A stretch of 64,000 nucleotides of DNA from Ruegeria lacuscaerulensis (GTDB lineage Bacteria; Pseudomonadota; Alphaproteobacteria; Rhodobacterales; Rhodobacteraceae). The notes under the pieces were generated by a model. That model was not told the DNA's origin. It was given only the letters and a program-made list of their open reading frames with translations, and made no database searches. The stretch spans positions 496,001-560,000 of the forward strand of contig NZ_WQGO01000003.1 in NCBI RefSeq assembly GCF_013034685.1, in the 5' to 3' direction. Numbering within the stretch: the stretch's first letter is position 1; each line of letters opens with the position of its first letter. Below, in pieces: positions 26,208 through 34,284 of this stretch. The position numbers and the translations under genes are program-made.

Positions 26208-26238
26208 CTGCGCAAATTCCTCATTAAATCATCAAAAC

Positions 26239-26255
26239 GTGCGGATATCTCGCAC
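26239..26255. promoter_or_regulatory. Candidate operator in the asnC-hppD divergent region
   Basis: Inverted repeat GTGCG-GATATCT-CGCAC. A second, looser repeat GGAAT...ATTCC (26314-26333) lies closer to hppD. Both are plausible sites for the Lrp/AsnC regulator, unproven. Confidence 0.35.
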
Positions 26256-26353
26256 TTGAACTTAGTTTACTCGAAAACAATGCGCAGAAACAGCGCCGAA
26301 TAAGACATATTTTGGAATCAGCAAAGAAATTCCTGTTTTCACGGAGACGCGCC

Positions 26354-27451
26354 ATGGGACCCTTCCCGCATAACGCCCCGAAATCTGTCATCAGCCCCGA
26401 AAATCCGGCCGGAACCGACGGGTTCGAGTTTGTCGAATTCGCCCATCCCGAGCCGCAGGAACTGCGCGACCTGTTCGCCAAGATGGGGTTTGAGTTGGTC
26501 GGCCACCACAAGGACAAGCCCTCGGTCGAGCTGTGGCAGCAGGGCGACGTGACCTATATCCTCAACGCGGATCCCGAGAGCTTTGCCGCCAAGTTTGTCG
26601 CAGAACATGGCCCTTGCGCCCCGTCGATGGGCTGGCGAGTTGTGGATGCGAAAAAAGCCTTCGAGCATGCCGTCAGCAAGGGCGCCGAGCCCTATGATGC
26701 TGCGGACAAAACGATGGACGTTCCCGCGATCAAAGGGATTGGCGGATCGCTGATCTATTTCATCGATCAATATTATGACACCTCACCCTATAATCAGGAA
26801 TTCACATGGATCGAACAGTCCAAGCCGCGCGGCGACGGGTTCTATTACCTCGATCACCTGACCCACAACGTCTACAAGGGAAATATGGACAAGTGGTTCA
26901 AATTTTACGGCGATTTGTTCAACTTCCGTGAGATTCGTTTTTTTGACATTCAGGGTAAGTTCACCGGGCTTTATAGCCGCGCGCTGACATCCCCCTGCGG
27001 CCGTATCCGCATTCCTATCAACGAAGACCGGGGCGAGACGGGCCAGATCGTGTCCTACCTCAAGAAATACAAAGGCGAGGGTATTCAGCATATCGCGGTC
27101 GGCAGCGAGGACATCTATGCCTCGACCGATGCGATTGCCGAAAAGGGTCTGAAGTTTATGCCGGGCCCGAACGAAGCCTATTACCACATGTCCAAGGACC
27201 GCGTGGCCGACCATGAAGAGCCGCTGGACCGGATGATGAAACACGGCATTCTGATCGACGGCGAGGGCGTGCTGGACGGGGGCGAAACCCGGATCTTGCT
27301 GCAAATCTTCTCGAAAACCGTGATCGGCCCGATTTTCTTCGAGTTTATCCAACGCAAAGGAGATGACGGGTTTGGTGAAGGAAATTTCCAGGCTCTGTTC
27401 GAATCCATCGAGCGCGAACAAATCGAATCCGGTGAAATTTCAGCCGCTTGA
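26354..27451 (+). CDS. hppD: 4-hydroxyphenylpyruvate dioxygenase
   Basis: A 365-residue non-haem iron enzyme with two vicinal-oxygen-chelate domains. Iron ligands are expected in YYLDHLTHNVYKG (His), GIQHIAVGSEDIY (His) and near RKGDDGFGEGNFQALFESIE (the family's C-terminal GFGxGNF helix, with the Glu ligand in FFEFIQRKGDD). It converts 4-hydroxyphenylpyruvate to homogentisate in tyrosine catabolism, also a route to pyomelanin. The ATG at 26354 is chosen because the extension to 26312 lacks conserved sequence. The next pathway gene (homogentisate dioxygenase) is not in the window. Confidence 0.94.
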   Translation: MGPFPHNAPKSVISPENPAGTDGFEFVEFAHPEPQELRDLFAKMGFELVGHHKDKPSVELWQQGDVTYILNADPESFAAKFVAEHGPCAPSMGWRVVDAKKAFEHAVSKGAEPYDAADKTMDVPAIKGIGGSLIYFIDQYYDTSPYNQEFTWIEQSKPRGDGFYYLDHLTHNVYKGNMDKWFKFYGDLFNFREIRFFDIQGKFTGLYSRALTSPCGRIRIPINEDRGETGQIVSYLKKYKGEGIQHIAVGSEDIYASTDAIAEKGLKFMPGPNEAYYHMSKDRVADHEEPLDRMMKHGILIDGEGVLDGGETRILLQIFSKTVIGPIFFEFIQRKGDDGFGEGNFQALFESIEREQIESGEISAA

Positions 27452-27465
27452 TCCTGTGTCTTAAC

Positions 27466-27501
27466 TTGATCTCGGGGGCGGCCTGCGCCCCCGGTGATCA
27501 A
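27466..27501. terminator. Bidirectional terminator between hppD and the convergent membrane-protein gene
   Basis: Strong stem GGGGGCG (27474-27480) with CGCCCCC (27486-27492), extended by TTGATC/GATCAA at the base. It lies between two converging stops and overlaps one of them. Confidence 0.65.
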
Positions 27502-29396
27502 CTTCTGGGCAGCCGCAATGTTACGTTCTGGCCGCGTTTTTGATAGCGCAGTTCGGAATCGCCAATCGCCACCACATTGCCGCCGTCCAGCCTGTCTCCG
27601 ACTTTCAACTTCTTGTAGCGCCCACTGGGCAGACGCACCAAGGCGCGTCGGTTGGCAGGCGTCCCATAGACGCCGATCAGGTTCAGCTTGCGCAGGTTGA
27701 TCGCGTTATCGATTGTCGCCTGCCGCGCGACCGAAGCAGAGGACGGGATTTTTGGCGCGACCGCTTTGGGCTGGAAGGACTCCGCCTCGTCAACGGATTG
27801 CGCAACGGCGGCGGTCGATCCCAAATTCACAGTGTTAACACGCGCGCTACGAGCTGCCCCGGCAGGGCGCGGTTTAGGGCGCGGGACGCGAACTACGGCC
27901 AGTGCGGTGGGTGTGTAGTCAATCTCTGGCGGCTTCAGGGATGCAGGTCGCAGTTTGGGGCGCAAGACTGCCAATTCCTGCAATGTGCGCCCGCCAAGCT
28001 GCTGGCGCTCGAACTGGTCGATCAGGTTCTCGGGGCGCGGCTTTGGCGGCAGCTCGGCCAGACGCGATGTCGCCTCATCAGGGACAGGCTCTTCCTCGAA
28101 CCGCACGGGGACATCCGGGGGTACTTTCGACGGGCGGCCGAGATAGACGACAATGCCGTCCGGGTTCAACGTGCCCTCGGCAGTGGGTGTCACCAAGCCG
28201 CGCTCGTCCAACTCAAAACGGGTGCCTGCAGCCGATGGTTGCGCGACCGGGTCGAATTCCAGATCGGTGTCAAACCTTGCGACTTGCGGCAGGGCAACCG
28301 CGTCGCGCGACAGGTCCGACGGGTCGATGGAGGCCAGATAGATATCTTCGGCCTCAACAGCGACAGGGTTGTTCAGGGGCTGAGGTATTTCAAACCGCAC
28401 AGCAGGCAGCAGCGGTTGCGGCTCAGGTTCGGGCGCGATCGGTTCAACAACGGTGGGCGCGACTTTCAGCGCCTCGAGGATGGCGACATCCGTAGCGGAA
28501 AGCGCAGGTTCTTCAGGTTCGGCAGGGGCCGGAATCGGTTCGGACGCGGCGGTTTCTATTTCAACGGGGTCACTTACGACCGTTTCTGTCGCGCGCGGTT
28601 CATCTGGTTCGGGTTCCGCGAAGTCCGTCACATCCGGATCGGCCTCCACAGATTCCAATGGTTCAGGCGGGGCGACCGCAATCTCGGGATCAACCTCGAT
28701 TTGGGCGGTTTCCGTCTCTTGGACTTCGTCGTCGGGATTGCCGCCAAGCGCCCAGACTAAAATGGCCACCGCTGCAACACCTGCGACTGCTGCGGGAACC
28801 GTATATTGCGTCAGGTTCGCTGCATACGGAAAGGACCGAGTCTCGGCTTCAGGGACCGACCGGAAATCCGCAGCAGCGGGAGAGGGCGCTACGACATGTA
28901 CAGCTGGTTGCGGAGTGTCGGGAACGGGTGCCGCGATAGGCTCGGGTGACAGGAACTGAGGCGCTTCGGGATAGTCTTCACCATCGGTTGGTGCCGTGAT
29001 CTGAACCGGTACGAATCCATGTTCAGTGGCAAACTCGCGGGCTTCGGTTAGCGTTTGTTTCGCCACAGCGGCGACGTGAATGATCTGGTCCCTTGTTGCG
29101 GTATCATAAACCAGCTCGTCCAACGTGTAAGGCGTCGCGCTGGTCAGAGCCGTCTCAACAGATCCGTCCGCGCCATCGGCGTCGACAGCCAGATAGCGTA
29201 CCTGATCTTTCGGCAGCACCAGCGTACAGCTCAGCTGCGTCTCAAGCGCAAAGGCCTTGTCGCGTAGCGTGGCAAGCTGCGCGCCCAGATCCGGCTCATC
29301 CACGAACACATCACCAAGCCAAAATGAGTCATTGTTGGCCAAATGGTGCAAAGAGATTCCGGTAGACGAAAAAATCAGCTCAAAGGCAGGTTTCAT
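27498..29396 (-). CDS. PilM/GspL-like plus PilP/GspC-like bitopic membrane protein
   Basis: A 632-residue protein. Residues 1-130 resemble the RNaseH/actin-like fold of PilM/GspL (opening ISLHHLANNDSFWLGDV; CTLVLPKDQVRYLAVD; TPYTLDELVYDT). One transmembrane helix lies near 199-218 (VPAAVAGVAAVAILVWALGG), followed by about 330 residues rich in Glu, Pro and Ala, and a C-terminal domain from about 575 (NLIGVYGTPANRRALVRLP, KLKVGDRLDGGNVVAIGD, LRYQKRGQNVTLRLPRS) that strongly resembles the PilP/GspC homology region. In standard systems these parts are separate proteins in a pilus or type II secretion platform; no pilus or gsp genes surround it. The function is unknown; the domain reading is by eye. 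Confidence 0.6.
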   Translation of the reverse strand: MKPAFELIFSSTGISLHHLANNDSFWLGDVFVDEPDLGAQLATLRDKAFALETQLSCTLVLPKDQVRYLAVDADGADGSVETALTSATPYTLDELVYDTATRDQIIHVAAVAKQTLTEAREFATEHGFVPVQITAPTDGEDYPEAPQFLSPEPIAAPVPDTPQPAVHVVAPSPAAADFRSVPEAETRSFPYAANLTQYTVPAAVAGVAAVAILVWALGGNPDDEVQETETAQIEVDPEIAVAPPEPLESVEADPDVTDFAEPEPDEPRATETVVSDPVEIETAASEPIPAPAEPEEPALSATDVAILEALKVAPTVVEPIAPEPEPQPLLPAVRFEIPQPLNNPVAVEAEDIYLASIDPSDLSRDAVALPQVARFDTDLEFDPVAQPSAAGTRFELDERGLVTPTAEGTLNPDGIVVYLGRPSKVPPDVPVRFEEEPVPDEATSRLAELPPKPRPENLIDQFERQQLGGRTLQELAVLRPKLRPASLKPPEIDYTPTALAVVRVPRPKPRPAGAARSARVNTVNLGSTAAVAQSVDEAESFQPKAVAPKIPSSASVARQATIDNAINLRKLNLIGVYGTPANRRALVRLPSGRYKKLKVGDRLDGGNVVAIGDSELRYQKRGQNVTLRLPRS

Positions 29397-29561
29397 AAGC
29401 CGGACGAACCATAGTTATCAGGGTCAAAACAGACAGGCATCCCGTCCGCAGACCGACATTAAAGCAGGATCTTGCCGAGGGAAAGAAAAAGCCGGGTTTC
29501 CCCCTTGTTCGGCAGACCCTTGCCACCCCATCTTGACAGTAACGAAATCGGAGGGAAGACC

Positions 29562-30257
29562 TTGAAGAAATTCGCTTTTCTGGCGGCCTTGATGGCCGCA
29601 ACCGCGGTTGGCGCAGCCCATGCGGAAGAACGTCGCATCACCGTTAGCGCAGCAGGCACTGTGCTGGCTGAACCGGACATGGCCACCATTACTTTGGGCG
29701 TTACCAATGAGAATGCGCAGGCCGCTGCCGCGATGAAGGCCACGTCAGATGCTGTGTCGCAAATCCTGGCACGGCTGGACCAGATGGGGATCGACGCGCG
29801 CGATGTGCAGACCCGCGATCTGTCACTGTCACCGGTCTGGGCGGGCCGTGGCAACCAAGCTGGAGAACGGCCTGAAATCTCGGGCTTTTCAGCCTCAAAC
29901 CGCGTGTTTGTGCGGGTGCGTGATCTGACGCAGTTGGGCGCAGTGATGGATGCGGTCATCCAAGACGGGGCCAATGATTTCGGCGGTCTCAGCTTTGGTA
30001 TTCAAGACCCCAAACCGCTGGAGGCTGAGGCGCGTGCCAAAGCCGTGGCCGAGGCGACAGCCAAGGCCGAGCAACTGGCGCAGGCAGCCACGGTCACACT
30101 GGGCCCTGTTCAGCAGATCAGCGAGCAGGTCGGCGGCATCCGGCCTGCGGCCCAGATGCGCGAATTCGCGGCGGCGGATGCAGGTGGAATTCCGGTGGCA
30201 GGAGGCGAGGTCTCGGTCTCGGTCAATGTCACGATGGAGTTTGGGATTTCCCAGTAA
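29562..30257 (+). CDS. SIMPL-domain (DUF541) periplasmic protein
   Basis: A 231-residue protein with a signal peptide (KKFAFLAALMAATAVGAAHAEE, cleavage after AHA) and a full SIMPL domain: RRITVSAAGTVLAEPDMATITLGV at the start and a C-terminal VSVSVNVTMEFGI strand. The domain occurs in Omp28-like and interferon-pathway proteins; in bacteria the role is poorly defined and linked to envelope stress. The TTG at 29562 is taken as start because GGAGGGA lies 5 bases upstream; the extension to 29472 shows neither a signal peptide nor a ribosome site. Divergent from the PilM/PilP-like gene and convergent with the acetyltransferase. Confidence 0.85.
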   Translation: MKKFAFLAALMAATAVGAAHAEERRITVSAAGTVLAEPDMATITLGVTNENAQAAAAMKATSDAVSQILARLDQMGIDARDVQTRDLSLSPVWAGRGNQAGERPEISGFSASNRVFVRVRDLTQLGAVMDAVIQDGANDFGGLSFGIQDPKPLEAEARAKAVAEATAKAEQLAQAATVTLGPVQQISEQVGGIRPAAQMREFAAADAGGIPVAGGEVSVSVNVTMEFGISQ

Positions 30258-30259
30258 GC

Positions 30260-30973
30260 TCAGCGTGATGCGCGGGCTTGCAGTGACTGGCGCTGCTGGC
30301 CCGTCTGGTCGAAGTTTTCAGGGGTCAACCATGCCTCGAAAGCCGATCGAATACGGGGCCATTCGCTGTCCAGAATCGAATACCACGCGGTGTCCCGGTT
30401 GCGTCCTTTATAATGGGTTGCTTGCCGGAAGATGCCTTCGAAGGTGAAACCCAGCCGCTCGGCCGCGCTGCGCGACGGCGCGTTCAACGCATCGCACTTC
30501 CACTCATACCGGCGATAGCCCAGTTCGTCGAAAACCCGCCGCATCATCAGATACATCGCTTCGGTCGCCACGGGCGTGCGCTGCATCAAGGGTGAGAAAT
30601 GGATATAGCCGACCTCGATGACGCCGGCGTCGGGATTGATACGCAAATAGGTCGCGTGGCCAACTGGGGTGCCGGTTGCGTCCAGAATAGTGTGAAACAT
30701 CGGGTCCGCGCTGCGTTCGGCCTGTTCCATCCAATCTGAGAACGCGGGCTCGGATGTGATCGGCTCTTCTGGCAAGTAGGTCCAGTTTCGACCGTCTTCG
30801 TCCTGCGCAAACGCCCGGTAGAGGCCGGACGTATGCTGTTTCGCGTCCAAAGGAACCACTGAACAAAACCGCCCCTGCATATCGGTGCGCGGTGGCATCG
30901 GGCGCGGGAACTCACCCGACACCAGTGCTCCGATGGGTTGGCCAAAGGCGTTGGTTCGGTGGTCCGTCATCAT
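30260..30973 (-). CDS. GNAT-family N-acetyltransferase (RimJ/RimL type)
   Basis: A 237-residue protein with the Acetyltransf_3 fold: GVIEVGYIHFSPLMQRTPVATEAMYLMM (core strand and acetyl-CoA loop in place of Q/R-x-x-G-x-G/A), YRRYEWKCDALNAPSRSAAERLGFTFEG and RDTAWYSILDSEW. This C-terminal block is typical of RimJ/RimL-like enzymes that acetylate protein N-termini or small amines; the natural substrate is unknown. The first base of its start follows directly after the stop of metY, so both are read from the metY promoter. Confidence 0.8.
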   Translation of the reverse strand: MMTDHRTNAFGQPIGALVSGEFPRPMPPRTDMQGRFCSVVPLDAKQHTSGLYRAFAQDEDGRNWTYLPEEPITSEPAFSDWMEQAERSADPMFHTILDATGTPVGHATYLRINPDAGVIEVGYIHFSPLMQRTPVATEAMYLMMRRVFDELGYRRYEWKCDALNAPSRSAAERLGFTFEGIFRQATHYKGRNRDTAWYSILDSEWPRIRSAFEAWLTPENFDQTGQQRQSLQARASR

Positions 30974-32266
30974 TCAGGCGGTGGCTTTGGACAGAGCCTG
31001 ATCCAGATCAGCGATCAGGTCATCTGCATCTTCAATCCCGATCGAGACACGTACAACGCCGGGACCTGCCCCTGCAGCTTCTTGCTGTTCAGGGGTCAAC
31101 TGCCGGTGCGTGGTCGAGGCCGAATGGATAATCAGCGAGCGCGCATCGCCGAGGTTCGCAACATGGCTGAAGATTTCCAGCGCGTTCACCAGCTTGACGC
31201 AGGCATCATAGCCGCCTTTGACTGCAAAGGTGAACAGCGCACCGGCGCCTTTCTTGTACTGCGCCTTGACCCGGTCGTGGTAGGGGGACGAGGGCAGGCC
31301 CGCATAGGTCACGTAATCCACCCGGTCATCGGCTTCGAGCCAGGCCGCAATCTTCTGCGCGTTCTCAACGTGACGCTCCATCCGCAGCGACAGGGTTTCG
31401 ATCCCCATCAGCGTATAGTGCGCCGCCTGCGGGTTCATGGTCATGCCCAGATCGCGCAGACCGATGGCGATTCCGTGGAAGGTGAAAGCCAGCGGCCCGA
31501 AGGTCTCATGGAATTTCAGGCCGTGATAGGCGGGCTCGGGTTCACTGAGCGAGGGGAACTTTTCATTCGCCGACCAGTCGAACTTACCCGAATCCACGAT
31601 GCAACCGCCTGTGACGGTGCCGTTGCCGGTCAGGTATTTGGTGGTCGAATGCACCACCAACGTCGCACCCTGTTCGATGGGGCGGCACAGGTAAGGCGTG
31701 GCCGAGGTGTTGTCGACGATCAGCGGAATGCCCGCCGCGTCCGCAACATCTGCCATTGCTCGGATATCGGTGACGTAGCCACCGGGGTTCGAAATGGATT
31801 CGCAGAACACAGCGCGGGTGTTTTCGTCAATCGCGGCCTTTACCGCCTCGGGGTCGTCCATATCGACGAACTTGGCCGACCAGCCAAATCGTTTGATGGT
31901 CTGGCTGAACTGCGTGACCGTGCCACCATACAGGCGGGTCGAGGCCACAACGTTGCAGCCCGGTCCCATCAGCGGGAACAGCGCCATGATCTGCGCCGCG
32001 TGACCGGATGAGCAGCAGACAGCGCCCACGCCACCCTCAAGCGTTGCCACGCGCTCTTGCAGCACGGCGACGGTGGGGTTGGTCAGACGGGAATAGATGA
32101 AGCCCACCTCTTGCAGGTTGAACAGCGCGGCCGCGTGGTCGGCATCACGGAAGACATAGGCCGTGGTCTGATAGATCGGCGTCTGGCGCGCGCCTGTGGC
32201 CGGATCGGGCCGGGCGCCTGCGTGAATCTGAAGCGTGTCAAAGCCGTAGGTGGGGCCGTCAGACAT
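30974..32266 (-). CDS. metY: O-acetylhomoserine aminocarboxypropyltransferase / cysteine synthase (MetY type)
   Basis: A 430-residue PLP enzyme of the Cys/Met metabolism family. The PLP lysine is in LVVHSTTKYLTGNGTVTGG; the opening YGFDTLQIHAGARPDPATGARQTPIYQTTAYVF (read in parts) and GAVCCSSGHAAQIMAL (cofactor phosphate loop) match the O-acetylhomoserine sulfhydrylase subgroup, longer than MetB/MetZ. It would form homocysteine or cysteine from the acetylated amino acid with sulfide. The ATG at 32266 has a GGGAGA ribosome site. First gene of a two-gene unit with the acetyltransferase. Confidence 0.9.
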   Translation of the reverse strand: MSDGPTYGFDTLQIHAGARPDPATGARQTPIYQTTAYVFRDADHAAALFNLQEVGFIYSRLTNPTVAVLQERVATLEGGVGAVCCSSGHAAQIMALFPLMGPGCNVVASTRLYGGTVTQFSQTIKRFGWSAKFVDMDDPEAVKAAIDENTRAVFCESISNPGGYVTDIRAMADVADAAGIPLIVDNTSATPYLCRPIEQGATLVVHSTTKYLTGNGTVTGGCIVDSGKFDWSANEKFPSLSEPEPAYHGLKFHETFGPLAFTFHGIAIGLRDLGMTMNPQAAHYTLMGIETLSLRMERHVENAQKIAAWLEADDRVDYVTYAGLPSSPYHDRVKAQYKKGAGALFTFAVKGGYDACVKLVNALEIFSHVANLGDARSLIIHSASTTHRQLTPEQQEAAGAGPGVVRVSIGIEDADDLIADLDQALSKATA

Positions 32267-32338
32267 GGTCAAAATCTCCCTTTGGAATTTATGTTGCAGA
32301 ATCTCTAGGCGATCAGGGGCGTGCGCACAACAACGCAG

Positions 32339-33334
32339 TCAGCGCATCCACAATCCCTTCGCCTTGATCTTGTTGCGGATAACCCGCTCGCGTTGCGGCA
32401 GGTTCTCGCGGTCGAACATCGCGCGAATTTTGTGACCTTTGCGCTGAATCACCAGTTTGCGGATCGGGTCATAGCCCTTGAGCACTTTCTTGATCCGGTT
32501 TGGGGCCGCCACTGTTTCCAGCACCTCGACCACATGATCGCTTTCACGGGCATAGAGCAGCGGAAACAGCCGGTAGTGGCAAGTGACAGAGCCGTCCAAC
32601 AGGCCAGCGGGCAGGGCGTCGCGCCCTCCGCCCAGTGAATGAATGACCAGCGGCAGCGCTACCTGATCAAGCCAGGGGTCCAGCACCTGACCGGCCAGTT
32701 CCGGGATATTTTCGTCGCGTATGGCCCGCGCGTAGTCACGGAATCGCTCCCCAAACGCGCGCGGGCAGGAATAGAAGAAGTAGCCTGCGTTGAAATACAG
32801 GTAACGACGCCAGTAGTCATGCGGTTGGCCGGTATCCAGCGAACTGTCGAAATCCAGGCTGAACCGCTGATAGAGCGCCCGCCAAATTCCGTCGAAACCG
32901 GGGCCGTAGAGGGTCGGGCGGGGCCATGTCCCCTCGACCTTCAGCGAAGCGCTTGGGTGGGAAAAATCAAAGGGGACAGTGTTCAGATCACCGGTGATAA
33001 GCGTGTCACTGTCGAAGAACACAAAGGGCTCACCCTCGGGCAGGGCCAGCAAAGCCTCGATTTTGTTGCCGTAGGGGTAGCTTTCGCCAAATACCTGCGA
33101 GTCGAAGGGCAAAATCTCGACATCCAACTGGCGCAGCGCGTTCAGGATATCTTCGTTCTGAATGCTGGGGTCTTGTGACCAAAGCGGGCCGGGTTGGGGC
33201 ACGGCGACGAACACACGACCGGCAAAGTCGGGGCTGCTGTGACGGAGTGAGGCGGCAAACAGTAGCGACTCGTATTGCAGGCGGTTGTTTTGTCCGATCA
33301 GGACGATGTTGAATGTCTTGGGGGTGGCCTGCAT
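32339..33334 (-). CDS. Glycosyltransferase-like protein (GT-A, DxD)
   Basis: A 331-residue protein with a GT-A-like core. FNIVLIGQNNRLQYESLLFAASL is the first strand-helix and EPFVFFDSDTLITGDL has a DSD metal-binding motif in the expected place; LYFNAGYFFYSC and YCHYRLFPLLYA-like segments (TCHYRLFPLL) follow. The tail is basic. No membrane span. The ATG at 33334 is chosen as the frame to 33397 overlaps the leader of the divergent cupin gene and lacks conserved sequence. It may belong functionally with the other surface-glycan enzymes of the window, but lies 28 kb from that cluster. Confidence 0.6.
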   Translation of the reverse strand: MQATPKTFNIVLIGQNNRLQYESLLFAASLRHSSPDFAGRVFVAVPQPGPLWSQDPSIQNEDILNALRQLDVEILPFDSQVFGESYPYGNKIEALLALPEGEPFVFFDSDTLITGDLNTVPFDFSHPSASLKVEGTWPRPTLYGPGFDGIWRALYQRFSLDFDSSLDTGQPHDYWRRYLYFNAGYFFYSCPRAFGERFRDYARAIRDENIPELAGQVLDPWLDQVALPLVIHSLGGGRDALPAGLLDGSVTCHYRLFPLLYARESDHVVEVLETVAAPNRIKKVLKGYDPIRKLVIQRKGHKIRAMFDRENLPQRERVIRNKIKAKGLWMR

Positions 33335-33491
33335 CGGTGTCCGGTCAATCACTGGGGTATTTCGGTTGGCGGCACAGTACGCAGGGGCGGCGGGCAAAAC
33401 CAGATGTGAACACCGTATTGGGGCGCAAAATTTGAAAACCGGGACCGTGCCCCCATCTTATGCCAAGATGCCGAAACAGGAGATATCTCAA

Positions 33492-34124
33492 ATGAGGGTC
33501 AACGCAGATTTCACCAAACGCGTCGCCGTTCACTTTGATCAGAACGAATGGGTCCAATCCCCCGCCGCCGGGGTCGAGCGGAAGATGCTGGACCGTATCG
33601 GTGAGGAGGTCGCCCGCGCCACCACGATTGTGCGTTTTGCTCCGGGCAGCGCCTTTGCCGCGCACACCCATGATGGGGGTGAGGAATATCTGGTTCTTGA
33701 AGGTGTCTTTCAGGATGAAACCGGGGATTTCCCGGTGGGCAGCTACGTGCGCAACCCGCCGACCTCGTCGCATACGCCTTCGGCCAAGGAAGGCGCGACG
33801 ATTCTGGTCAAGCTGCATCAGTTCGATCCAGCGGATCGGACTGAGGTGCGGCGATCGATCAACGGGGCAGAGAAACTGCAACTGTTCAAGGATGCCCAAG
33901 AGGATGTCAGAGTCCTGAGCCTCGCCGCCGGTGAATCGCTGAAACTGGATGCAGAGCAAGGGCTGGAGCTGTTCGTCATCGAAGGGTCTGTTTCTGAAGC
34001 AGATGAAGAGTTTTCTGCCTGGGATTGGCTTCGATTGCCGCCGGAAACCCAGTCTGTTGCGACCGCTGGGACAGTTGGTGCCCGCGTTTGGATCAAATCT
34101 GGGCACCTCTCTGGCATGGTCTGA
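33492..34124 (+). CDS. ChrR-like double-cupin protein
   Basis: A 210-residue protein with two cupin units. The first carries FAAHTHDGGEEYLVLEGVFQDE (His and Glu ligands) and GSYVRNPPTSSHTP, the typical ChrR/anti-sigma-like metal site; the second (LELFVIEGSVSEADEEFSAWDW) has lost most ligands. In Rhodobacter ChrR the related cupin domain follows an anti-sigma domain that binds RpoE; that domain is absent here, so the protein is a cupin-only relative, perhaps an oxidative-stress enzyme or sensor. The ATG at 33492 has an AGGAG site; an ATG at 33468 is possible. A terminator lies just after it. Confidence 0.78.
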   Translation: MRVNADFTKRVAVHFDQNEWVQSPAAGVERKMLDRIGEEVARATTIVRFAPGSAFAAHTHDGGEEYLVLEGVFQDETGDFPVGSYVRNPPTSSHTPSAKEGATILVKLHQFDPADRTEVRRSINGAEKLQLFKDAQEDVRVLSLAAGESLKLDAEQGLELFVIEGSVSEADEEFSAWDWLRLPPETQSVATAGTVGARVWIKSGHLSGMV

Positions 34125-34162
34125 CCGACAGCGACGCTGTAATTTTAGGCAGTATTTTCTGA

Positions 34163-34189
34163 AAACCGGGCCGTCGAGCCCGGTTTTTT
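34163..34189 (+). terminator. Rho-independent terminator after the cupin gene
   Basis: Perfect stem AAACCGGGC (34163-34171) with GCCCGGTTT (34178-34186), loop CGTCGA, ending in TTTTTT. It insulates the cupin gene from the preT promoter region. Confidence 0.9.
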
Positions 34190-34195
34190 AATTTT

Positions 34196-34211
34196 TTGAC
34201 CATTTGGCAAA
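34196..34211. promoter_or_regulatory. Degenerate RutR-type box upstream of preT
   Basis: TTGACCA-TT-TGGCAAA matches the E. coli RutR consensus TTGACCA-NN-TGGTCAA at 12 of 14 fixed positions. It lies about 75 bases upstream of the preT start, overlapping a candidate -35 (TTGGCA) of a promoter with -10 TAAAAT at 34225-34230. Confidence 0.5.
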
Positions 34212-34232
34212 TTTTACCAATTGATAAAATTT
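34209..34232. promoter_or_regulatory. Perfect inverted repeat in the preT promoter region
   Basis: AAATTTTA (34209-34216) and TAAAATTT (34225-34232) are exact complements around an 8-base spacer. The repeat covers the likely -10 of preT and adjoins the RutR-type box, so it may be a second operator or simply an AT-rich promoter symmetry. Confidence 0.35.
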
Positions 34233-34284
34233 CAGACTGTGGCAAGCTGAGAGTACAAAAACCATATCTACAGGGAGTAGAGCG

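Noticed and set aside
27540..28760. 406-codon plus-strand frame opposite the PilM/PilP-like gene
   Set aside because: Arginine-rich shadow; the minus-strand frame has recognisable domains and a membrane span.
32267..32338. SAM-II-type riboswitch in the metY leader
   Set aside because: The leader has AAAGGGAG and a TAAATT stretch, but the paired segments and conserved loop of SAM-II could not be found.
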